The position numbers were made by a program, and so were the translations under genes. Positions 1 to 5,933 of a stretch of 6,846 nucleotides of DNA are shown here, piece after piece. Origin of the DNA: Dehalococcoidia bacterium UBA6495 (GTDB lineage: Bacteria; Chloroflexota; Dehalococcoidia; Lucifugimonadales; UBA826). Position 1 is the first letter of the stretch. Each line of letters begins with the position of its first letter. A model generated the notes under the pieces. The model was not told the DNA's origin, did no database searches, and saw nothing but the letters and a program-made list of their open reading frames with translations. The stretch is from positions 1-6,846 of the forward strand of contig DJMH01000016.1 of assembly GCA_002435305.1 (NCBI GenBank), written 5' to 3'.

Positions 1-167
1 TTTGTCTGCATTCAGAATCAATTTATCCATATAACTTTTTAGAAACTGACGCTCCAGTCTCAAGCTCAAGAGTTAGTTGTATGACTTATGATGCGAAGTT
101 TATCACCATAAAAAAATAACTTTAAATAGCTTGATTTAAAAATTTTTCAAAATAATTAATTTTTTAA
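1..167. other. AT-rich upstream intergenic region, no supported gene
   Basis: No gene can be supported here. On the + strand one frame is open from the left edge to a TAA at 117-119 (38 codons), but the peptide resembles nothing I recognise and could be chance or the tail of an upstream gene. The last 40 bases are nearly pure A/T, with A- and T-tracts and an AT-only inverted repeat (AATTAA at 154-159, TTAATT at 164-169) running into the -35 box of the promoter. Such sequence could act as an UP-like element that strengthens RNA polymerase binding; this is inference from composition and position. No GC-rich hairpin followed by a T-run was seen, so no terminator of an upstream gene is called. 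Confidence 0.5.
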
Positions 168-196
168 TTGACATTCTTTTTTTTGTAGCATACAAT
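168..196 (+). promoter_or_regulatory. Sigma70-type promoter of the transporter operon
   Basis: A perfect -35 hexamer TTGACA lies at 168-173 and a 5-of-6 match to the -10 hexamer, TACAAT, at 191-196, separated by the optimal 17 bases. Transcription would start near 202-204, giving a leader of about 90 bases before the binding-protein start at 292. The bases upstream are strongly AT-rich, as in UP elements. Both boxes at ideal spacing, directly upstream of the first gene of the operon, make this the most convincing promoter in the window. No operator with clear dyad symmetry overlaps it, apart from the AT-only repeat that ends in the -35 box, so its regulator cannot be suggested. Confidence 0.75.
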
Positions 197-279
197 TCCA
201 GCCTGTCCAGCAAACTGTCATTCCATATGTGAGAGAGTAGCTGATTAACACTCCCTGAAAAATCATTTTCTAACCTTAT

Positions 280-286
280 AAGGAGG
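280..286 (+). promoter_or_regulatory. Ribosome binding site of the solute-binding protein gene
   Basis: AAGGAGG is a full Shine-Dalgarno match five bases before the ATG at 292. It fixes the start of the binding-protein gene. It is clearly stronger than the site before any other gene in the operon, which fits the need for binding protein in excess over the membrane parts. Confidence 0.85.
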
Positions 287-291
287 ATAAC

Positions 292-1911
292 ATGAAGACT
301 TATTTTCGCCAAGCGATATGTGCTGTCATTTCCATCGTACTTTTCTTTGCCATAGCCCACGCTGGTCCTAAACAAGGTGGCCAGATGATCGTCACCTACA
401 AGGATGATATTTCAACTTTGGATCCTCAGATTGGGTATGACTGGCAAAACTGGTCTATGATCAAAAGCCTTTTCGATGGCTTGATGGACTACAAGCCGGG
501 AACCACCGAACTCATTCCTGACTTGGCAGAAAGTTACGATGTGTCTCCCAATGGCCTCAAATACACATTTAAGCTACGTAAAGGAGTTAAATTCCACAAC
601 GGTCGTGATCTCACTTCAGCAGACATTAAGTACTCGATTGAGCGAGCCGTAAATCCTGCAACTCAAAGCCCCGGCCAAGGGTTCTTTTGGCAAATAAATG
701 GGTATAGTGACATGGTTTCTGGTGCAGCAAAGGAGCTTTCTGGCATTTCAAATCCTGATCCTTATACGGTTGTTATTACGCTGTCAAAGCCCGATGCCAC
801 CTTCCTGCAGATAGTGGCGATAAATTTTTCATTTGCAGTGCCGAGAGAGGAGGTCGAAAAGTATGGGCAGGATTTCGGTCGCAACCCTGTAGGAACAGGG
901 GCATACAAAATGACAGAGTGGACTTTGGGTCAACGAGTCGTTTTTGAACGCAATAAGGATTATTTCCGTGAAGGCTCTCCGTACCTAAACAAAATTATCT
1001 TTGAGGTTGGTCAAGAGCCGCAGGTGGCTCTCATGCGACTAAAGCGGGGAGAAGTTGATGTCTTGGGTGACCCTATACCTTCGGCTAACTTCCTTAAAGA
1101 GAAAAACGACCCAAACAACAAGGGGTTGATCATAGAAGGCGATCTACTGCACACTGGCTACATCACGCTAAACGTTACTAAACCTCCGTTTAATAATAAG
1201 CTGGTCCGTCAGGCGGTCAACATGGCAATTAATAAAGATCGGGTTCTCCGTATCGTGAACAATAGAGGCGTTGTAGCCAACCAACCTCTGCCACCGGCGA
1301 TGCCTGGATATGATCCCAATTACAAGGGTTATCAATATGACCCGGACGGGGCGAAACAGCTCCTCGTTGATGCGGGGTATCCGAATGGCTTTGAAACAGA
1401 GTTGTACGTGATGAACACGGATCCAAACCCTCGGATTGCACAGTCGATGCAACAAGATCTTGCCGCAATTGGGATCAAGGCAGCTGTGAAGTCCCTTGCA
1501 CAGGCAACAGTTATTGCTTCTGGTGGTGACGGAACGGCTCCGATGCTTTGGTCGGGTGGTATGGCTTGGATTGCAGACTACCCGGATCCTTCCAATTTTT
1601 ACGGACCAATTTTGGGATGTGGTGGTGCAGTTGCTGGAGGCTGGAACTGGGCAAAATACTGTAACAAATCGATCGAAAAACGTGCTTCTGCAGCGGACGG
1701 AATGGCCCGAACTGATCAGGCAGAGGAGCGTATAGATGTATGGCGTCAGATTTTCATCGACATTATGGAAGATGCGCCGTGGGTGCCGGTAATGAACGAG
1801 GTGCGTTTTGCAATGCACTCTGCACGTGTTGGTGGGAAGGACATATTCTTCGCAGATCCCATTCATATACCAGTTCATTACGAGTTCGTGTATGCCAAGG
1901 ATGTCCAGTAA
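292..1911 (+). CDS. Periplasmic solute-binding protein, family 5 (DppA/OppA-like)
   Basis: This is the extracytoplasmic receptor of a peptide-type ABC importer (SBP_bac_5 family). It binds the solute in the periplasm and delivers it to the DppB/DppC permease. The 539 residues match the family's usual length. Residues 1-24 form a Sec signal peptide (KTYFR, a hydrophobic core, then AHA before GPKQGG) without a lipobox cysteine, so the protein is probably soluble. Family landmarks are LAESYDVSPNGLKYTFKLRK (78-97) with GVKFHNG (98-104), NPVGTGAY (198-205), LVRQAVNMAINKDRV (304-318) and ADYPDPSNF (428-436). Asp429 appears to sit where E. coli DppA has the Asp that holds the peptide's amino terminus; this is a by-eye alignment. 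Cys443 and Cys457 could form a disulfide in a region that resembles DppA. The start is fixed by a strong ribosome binding site. The family also binds nickel, opines, sugars and other ligands, so the substrate is not settled. Confidence 0.93.
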   Translation: MKTYFRQAICAVISIVLFFAIAHAGPKQGGQMIVTYKDDISTLDPQIGYDWQNWSMIKSLFDGLMDYKPGTTELIPDLAESYDVSPNGLKYTFKLRKGVKFHNGRDLTSADIKYSIERAVNPATQSPGQGFFWQINGYSDMVSGAAKELSGISNPDPYTVVITLSKPDATFLQIVAINFSFAVPREEVEKYGQDFGRNPVGTGAYKMTEWTLGQRVVFERNKDYFREGSPYLNKIIFEVGQEPQVALMRLKRGEVDVLGDPIPSANFLKEKNDPNNKGLIIEGDLLHTGYITLNVTKPPFNNKLVRQAVNMAINKDRVLRIVNNRGVVANQPLPPAMPGYDPNYKGYQYDPDGAKQLLVDAGYPNGFETELYVMNTDPNPRIAQSMQQDLAAIGIKAAVKSLAQATVIASGGDGTAPMLWSGGMAWIADYPDPSNFYGPILGCGGAVAGGWNWAKYCNKSIEKRASAADGMARTDQAEERIDVWRQIFIDIMEDAPWVPVMNEVRFAMHSARVGGKDIFFADPIHIPVHYEFVYAKDVQ

Positions 1912-2839
1912 ACACACGATACATTCAAAACATCATCATTTTGGGTGGGACAATGCATTTCTACCTGTAATGACTGTTGCTCCTGGAGATTCAGTCGAAT
2001 TTGGGACTATCGACGCTTCAGGTGGCCAGCTCAACGTTAATTCCAGTGTTGCTGATGTGGCAGCACTGGATTTTGAGAAGGTAAATCCGGTTACAGGTCC
2101 TGTGTTGATCGACGGGGCCAAACCGGGTGATACACTCAAAGTCACTATCGAGTCTTTCTCTCCATCCGGCTGGGGTTGGACAGCTATTATTCCAGGATTT
2201 GGGCTCTTAGCTGAACAATTTCCAGATCCTGCCTTAACTATTTGGAAATACAACAAAGAGCAACTTACCCCTTGTGCATACGACCCTGGTGGCCGGGTTC
2301 CACTTAAACCATTTTGTGGCACAATAGGAGTTGCTCCGTCAGAAACGGGTACGCACAGTATCGTTCCACCTCGCCGGGTAGGTGGAAACATGGACATCCG
2401 TGACCTCTCTAGTGGTACGGTGTTGTATCTACCAGTTGAGGTTGATGGAGCACTATTTTCTGTGGGAGATACACATGCTGCCCAAGGAGACGGAGAAGTT
2501 TGTGGAACGGCTATTGAGAGCCCTATGGATGTCGGGCTGAAGTTTGACCTAGTTAAGGGAGAGAACCTACCGTCTCCACGTTTTGATACACCAGGACCAG
2601 TATCCAGTCATCTAGACTCCAAAGGCTATCATGTCACAACGGGAATTAGCCCAGACTTAATGCAATCCGCAAAGCAAGCAGTTAATGGAATGATTGATCT
2701 GCTTGGCACACTGCATGGACTCAATGCTCCTGAGGCTTATATGCTTTGCAGCGTATGTGCTGATCTTAGGATATCTGAAGTCGTTGATCAACCAAACTGG
2801 GTTGTTTCTCTATACTTTCCGAAGATAGTTTTCGCTTAA
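1901..2839 (+). CDS. Acetamidase/formamidase family amidohydrolase (FmdA/AmdA)
   Basis: Members of this family hydrolyse small carboxamides such as formamide or acetamide to the acid and ammonia. The 312 residues fit the bacterial family length. Diagnostic parts are the N-terminal HHHFGWDNAF (11-20) and APGDSVEF (27-34), LLAEQFPDP (102-110), RRVGGNMDIRDL (158-169) and the hallmark GDTHAAQGDGEVCGTAIE (189-206). His192, Asp165 and Glu199 are candidate metal or catalytic residues by conservation only. There is no signal peptide, so it should be cytoplasmic. The frame is open upstream to an ATG at 1808, deep inside the binding-protein gene, but family similarity begins just after 1901. ATG 1892 is an alternative; neither start has a strong ribosome binding site. 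The overlap with the preceding stop (11 or 20 bases) suggests translational coupling. Its place inside a transporter operon suggests that it processes the imported solute. The exact amide substrate cannot be read from sequence. Confidence 0.9.
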   Translation: MSSKHTIHSKHHHFGWDNAFLPVMTVAPGDSVEFGTIDASGGQLNVNSSVADVAALDFEKVNPVTGPVLIDGAKPGDTLKVTIESFSPSGWGWTAIIPGFGLLAEQFPDPALTIWKYNKEQLTPCAYDPGGRVPLKPFCGTIGVAPSETGTHSIVPPRRVGGNMDIRDLSSGTVLYLPVEVDGALFSVGDTHAAQGDGEVCGTAIESPMDVGLKFDLVKGENLPSPRFDTPGPVSSHLDSKGYHVTTGISPDLMQSAKQAVNGMIDLLGTLHGLNAPEAYMLCSVCADLRISEVVDQPNWVVSLYFPKIVFA

Positions 2840-2840
2840 T

Positions 2841-2852
2841 ACCCGTACGGGT
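2841..2852. repeat. Perfect 12-bp palindrome in the amidase-dppD gap
   Basis: ACCCGTACGGGT equals its own reverse complement and fills nearly half of the 26-base gap between the amidase stop and the dppD start. In RNA it could only form a four-pair stem with a GUAC loop, lengthened by one wobble and one A-U pair, and no T-run follows, so it is not a convincing terminator. It could be a binding site for a dimeric DNA-binding protein, a small RNA structure affecting dppD translation, or chance. I saw no second copy elsewhere in the window. Confidence 0.4.
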
Positions 2853-2865
2853 GTAGCAAATATCT

Positions 2866-3855
2866 ATGCAATTTACACATCCCTCTTCGTCCCATTCGAT
2901 TCTTCACGTAGACTCATTACACATTTCCTTTTCGACCAACGAAGGTCGTATCGATGTTGTGGAGGATATTTCGTTTTTTATTGGTTCTGGCGAGATCGTA
3001 GGACTCGTTGGAGAATCTGGCTGTGGCAAGAGTGTCACCGCAATGGCAATCATGCGGCTAAACCCGTCACCTCCGAGCAGTGTTGAGTACGGCCGCATTT
3101 TTTTCAAGGGAAACGATATCCTTTCGTTGGACGAAGGTTCCATGCGTCATATTCGTGGCAACAGGATCGGTATGATTTTTCAAGAACCGATGACCAGCCT
3201 GAATCCAACATTTACAATTGGATATCAGGTGGGAGAGGTTTTCCGGTGTCATTTAGGGATTTCGCAGAATGAGGCTAATAATAAAACTGTTGAAATGCTC
3301 GATCTGGTTGGGATTGGTGGAGCACAACGTCGCATGGAACAGTACCCGCACGAATTATCTGGAGGACTACGCCAACGGGTCATGATAGCAATAGCACTAG
3401 CATGCCGCCCTGAACTATTGATTGCCGATGAACCTACTACAGCATTAGACGTAACGGTACAAGCACAAATACTTGACCTACTTCGCACTTTGCAGTCGGA
3501 AATGAATATGTCTGTGCTGCTGATAAGTCATGACTTGGGAATCGTTGCAGAAACCTGTGATCGAGTATTTGTAATGTATGCTGGGCGTATTGTTGAAAAG
3601 GCTAGTGTAGTTGAACTTTTCCGGAATCCATTGCACCCGTATACAACAGGTCTTATGTCTTCATCTCCAAGACTTGGTCAATCAAAAAAACTATTACCCA
3701 TGATACCGGGCATGGTTCCATCTCCTAGTCAACGGGGTACTGGCTGCTATTTTACTGATCGCTGTTCGAAAGCATCTGAATACTGTCGACACAAAACACC
3801 TACTCTCGAGGCAGTCGGAGATAAACATCAAGTTGCCTGTTGGAACTACAAATGA
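2866..3855 (+). CDS. dppD: Peptide-type ABC importer ATP-binding subunit DppD
   Basis: One of two ATPases that power the importer; it works at the inner face of the cytoplasmic membrane, paired with the DppF-like protein. All nucleotide-binding motifs are intact: Walker A GESGCGKS (49-56), Q-loop IFQEPMTSLNP (104-114) with Gln106, signature LSGGLRQR (164-171), Walker B LLIADEP (184-190) and the switch His222 in SHDL. The C-terminal oligopeptide-transporter extension follows, from NPLHPYT (254-260), and ends with cysteines 294, 300, 307 and 325 (C-x5-C-x6-C-x17-C). The 329 residues are normal for the family. The start is the only ATG near the conserved N-terminus, with an in-frame TAG 12 bases upstream, but no ribosome binding site is evident, so expression may depend on translation of the amidase gene. 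Its stop overlaps the dppF start. The Dpp/Opp class is clear; the transported solute is not. Confidence 0.93.
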   Translation: MQFTHPSSSHSILHVDSLHISFSTNEGRIDVVEDISFFIGSGEIVGLVGESGCGKSVTAMAIMRLNPSPPSSVEYGRIFFKGNDILSLDEGSMRHIRGNRIGMIFQEPMTSLNPTFTIGYQVGEVFRCHLGISQNEANNKTVEMLDLVGIGGAQRRMEQYPHELSGGLRQRVMIAIALACRPELLIADEPTTALDVTVQAQILDLLRTLQSEMNMSVLLISHDLGIVAETCDRVFVMYAGRIVEKASVVELFRNPLHPYTTGLMSSSPRLGQSKKLLPMIPGMVPSPSQRGTGCYFTDRCSKASEYCRHKTPTLEAVGDKHQVACWNYK

Positions 3856-4808
3856 ATCCGCTACTCCAAGTCAGAAATTTGACTAAGCATTTTCCTTCAA
3901 GATATGGAAGTAGAAACCTCACAGCAGTCAAAGCAGTCAGTCTGACAGTTAACGCCGGAGAAACTGTTGGAATCGTTGGAGAATCCGGTTGTGGGAAGTC
4001 AACCTTGGGCAAATCTATCATTCGCCTTTTCGAGCCTGATGAAGGCACCGTCTTGTTTCAGGACAAGGACGTGCTTTCGCTTGAAAAACGAGCACTACGT
4101 GAAATGCGTCGCGAAATTCAGATGATTTTTCAGGATCCATATGGATCTCTTGATTCACGCATGACAATCGGTGCGATTGTGGAAGAACCATTAGTCATTC
4201 ATGGAATCGGTGATCGTGCAACCCGTTACAAGAAGATGCTTAGGTTGCTTGAAATCACTGGTTTGGAGCAAGATGCGGCTAATCGGTACCCTCATGAGTT
4301 CTCCGGTGGGCAACGACAACGAATCTGTATCGCCCGTGCTCTAGCGTTGCGCCCTAAAATGATCATTGCTGATGAACCTGTTTCCGCCCTCGATGTGTCA
4401 ATCCAATCGCAGATACTTAACCTGTTAGTCGATCTGAAGGAGAAATTTGATCTGTCATATATCTTTATATCGCATGACTTGGCCGTGGTAGAACACGTTA
4501 GTGACCATGTCGCTGTAATGTATCTTGGAGGTATTGTTGAAACAGCTCCTACAAAGGATCTTTTTACTCGACCGTGTCATCCATATACAGAGGCCTTGAT
4601 CAAAGCAATTCCCCAACCAGATCCTTTACGAACTCGTGAACGCATTGTATTGCAAGGTGAAATACCGGATCCTGAGAATCCACCTTCAGGCTGTGCTTTT
4701 CATCCGCGGTGTCCAAAAGTGATGGACATTTGCAAAACGGCAACACCGGAGGAAAAAAATATAGGAGTTAATGAAACGGGACACTTGATTCGGTGTCATT
4801 TGTATTAG
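3852..4808 (+). CDS. dppF: Peptide-type ABC importer ATP-binding subunit DppF
   Basis: Second ATPase of the importer, expected to form a heterodimer with the DppD-like subunit. Counting from the ATG at 3852 it has 318 residues with Walker A GESGCGKS (43-50), Q-loop IFQDPYGSLDSRMT (92-105) with Gln94, signature FSGGQRQR (150-157), Walker B IIADEP (171-176) and His208 in SHDL. PYGSLDSRMT after the Q-loop and PVSALDVSIQ after Walker B are typical of the DppF/OppF branch rather than DppD. The C-terminal extension carries cysteines 281, 287, 294 and 315. The reading frame extends upstream to a TTG at 3840, but the ATG in the ATGA overlap with the dppD stop is the better start and implies coupled translation in a fixed ratio. 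An untranslated gap follows before the permease genes. Confidence 0.93.
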   Translation: MNPLLQVRNLTKHFPSRYGSRNLTAVKAVSLTVNAGETVGIVGESGCGKSTLGKSIIRLFEPDEGTVLFQDKDVLSLEKRALREMRREIQMIFQDPYGSLDSRMTIGAIVEEPLVIHGIGDRATRYKKMLRLLEITGLEQDAANRYPHEFSGGQRQRICIARALALRPKMIIADEPVSALDVSIQSQILNLLVDLKEKFDLSYIFISHDLAVVEHVSDHVAVMYLGGIVETAPTKDLFTRPCHPYTEALIKAIPQPDPLRTRERIVLQGEIPDPENPPSGCAFHPRCPKVMDICKTATPEEKNIGVNETGHLIRCHLY

Positions 4809-5081
4809 TCATTAGGAAAATTTATTGTTTGTCTTGAAAGCTAGAAAAACAAATAATCGCCAAGCATCATTTACCAGTATTAGCGTAATTTTTCAGATCC
4901 AAATATTTAGATTTTTGTTCGAGTACTTAGAGGTAAAAGTCAAACCTTCTAAGTTATGGTATATTTGAATCAAACCGCATATTCAAAAAAAAGAACTTAT
5001 CATTTTCTTCCAAAAATTCTCTTTGGTTATCCTTCTTGTGTTACAACTGCACTAGTCTACTTTAGTTCTACTCAGAAAAAA
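4809..5081. other. 273-base AT-rich gap inside the operon
   Basis: This gap separates the ATPase genes from the permease genes; the other junctions overlap or are 26 bases apart. It is AT-rich. From 4956 the dppC frame is open without a stop (42 codons before the chosen start), but the peptide has no recognisable similarity and lacks a ribosome binding site at a useful distance, so it is treated as untranslated. A bulged AT-rich inverted repeat (TTGTTT at 4825-4830 with AAACAA at 4847-4852) lies soon after dppF, but it has only one G-C pair and no T-run, so no terminator is called. A possible extended -10 element is listed separately. No RNA gene or mobile-element end was recognised. Confidence 0.55.
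4957..4965 (+). promoter_or_regulatory. Possible extended -10 promoter ahead of dppC-dppB
   Basis: TGGTATATT matches the extended -10 pattern (TG, one base, then a hexamer with 5 of 6 bases of TATAAT). The -35 region 17 bases upstream (AAGTCA at 4937-4942) is a poor match, but extended -10 promoters can work without one. Transcription would begin near 4972, about 110 bases before the dppC start. In such AT-rich sequence a match like this can arise by chance, so this is tentative. Confidence 0.3.
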
Positions 5082-5933
5082 ATGAACGAAACCTGGAAAC
5101 GATTCAAACGCGATAAAGTGGCTCTGTTTGGTGGGACCGTTATTGTCATCGTTGTGACTGCTGCGCTTCTTGCACCTTGGGTTACACCTTATGACCCTCA
5201 CGAGCAGTTCTTTGATGGTTTAACGCTAGAGGGTGCACCACTACCTCCAAATAAACGATTTCCTCTTGGTACTGATCTCTTAGGAAGGGATTTGTATACC
5301 CGGTTGGTTTACGGTGCTCGTACATCGCTAATTATAGGCATCGCGGCTAATGCTGCTGCAGTTCTTGTAGGTACACTACTAGGGATAATAGCTGGTTACC
5401 TCGGCGGTTGGGTTGGCAACGCAATCATGCGTTTTACTGATCTCATGATGGCTTTTCCAGCACTACTCCTCGCCATTGCCCTCGCATCCATACTCACACC
5501 AAGCCTTTGGATTGTCGCGATGGTTATTGCACTTGTGAACTGGGTACAGACCGCACGAGTGATCTATACCCAAACTTTGTCGATTGCTGAACAAGAATTC
5601 ATTCAGGCTGCCCGTGCGCTCGGGGCCACTCCCATCCGGATACTTTGGGTACACATTCTACCGCACCTGATACCCCATATCATGGTATGGGCGACCTTGG
5701 GCATATCGGTCACTGTCCTTTTTGAAGCAACTCTCTCTTTTCTCGGTATAGGGGTTCAACCACCGACTCCCTCGTGGGGAGGGATTATTTTCGAAAGCCA
5801 ATCGTATTTCTTAACCGCCCCTTGGCTCGTTATTTTTCCTGGGATCTCTATTCTTCTTTTTGCCCTTGGATTTAACCTGGTCGGAGACGGATTGCGTGAC
5901 GCGATGGATCCAACTCAAAGAGGACGCAACTGA
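5082..5933 (+). CDS. dppC: Peptide-type ABC importer permease DppC
   Basis: Inner-membrane permease subunit that pairs with the DppB-like protein to form the translocation path. The 283 residues begin with the short OppC-type N-terminus (WKRFKRDKVALFGG, 5-18), then a first membrane span near 17-34 and the typical APWVTPYDP (31-39). PLGTDLLGRDLYTRLVYGAR (61-80) is a family hallmark. Further hydrophobic spans lie near 82-106, 120-138, 140-158, 197-215 and 245-268. The EAA-type coupling loop that docks on the ATPases is EFIQAARALGATPIRILWVH (172-191). FLGIGVQPPTPSWG (220-233) and LVGDGLRDAMDP (266-277) are also characteristic. The frame is open back to an ATG at 4956, but similarity begins at 5082 and 283 residues suits the family. 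No Shine-Dalgarno sequence precedes 5082 (the bases are A-rich), so the exact start is less sure than the gene. Its stop overlaps the dppB start. Confidence 0.92.
   Translation: MNETWKRFKRDKVALFGGTVIVIVVTAALLAPWVTPYDPHEQFFDGLTLEGAPLPPNKRFPLGTDLLGRDLYTRLVYGARTSLIIGIAANAAAVLVGTLLGIIAGYLGGWVGNAIMRFTDLMMAFPALLLAIALASILTPSLWIVAMVIALVNWVQTARVIYTQTLSIAEQEFIQAARALGATPIRILWVHILPHLIPHIMVWATLGISVTVLFEATLSFLGIGVQPPTPSWGGIIFESQSYFLTAPWLVIFPGISILLFALGFNLVGDGLRDAMDPTQRGRN
5918..5924 (+). promoter_or_regulatory. Ribosome binding site of dppB within the end of dppC
   Basis: AAGAGGA lies inside the last codons of dppC, eight bases before the dppB ATG at 5933. With the TGATG stop/start overlap it supports this start and coupled synthesis of the two permeases. 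Confidence 0.7.

Noticed and set aside
3..119. 38-codon open frame from the left edge as the tail of an upstream gene
   Set aside because: The peptide is not recognisable and a frame this short is common by chance; sequence to the left would be needed to decide.
136..375. 79-codon minus-strand frame crossing the promoter and the signal-peptide region
   Set aside because: It has no recognisable similarity and covers the strong forward promoter and ribosome binding site, which explain the region better.
1808..1900. Longer amidase start inside the binding-protein gene
   Set aside because: The extra 31 residues have no family similarity, and a roughly 100-base overlap with the preceding gene is unlikely; ATG 1901 or 1892 fits family length.
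1168..1917. 249-codon open frame on the minus strand opposite the binding-protein gene
   Set aside because: It lies entirely within a clear family 5 binding-protein gene apart from its edge. Its translation is rich in Cys, Arg and His with no recognisable domain, as expected of a shadow frame.
1936..2397. 153-codon open frame on the minus strand opposite the amidase gene
   Set aside because: It is antisense to strongly conserved amidase motifs, and its Pro/Ser/Gly-rich translation is typical of a shadow frame.
4821..4857. Inverted repeat after dppF as a possible terminator
   Set aside because: The stem is bulged, has one G-C pair and a 16-base loop, and no T-run follows, so it is too weak to call.
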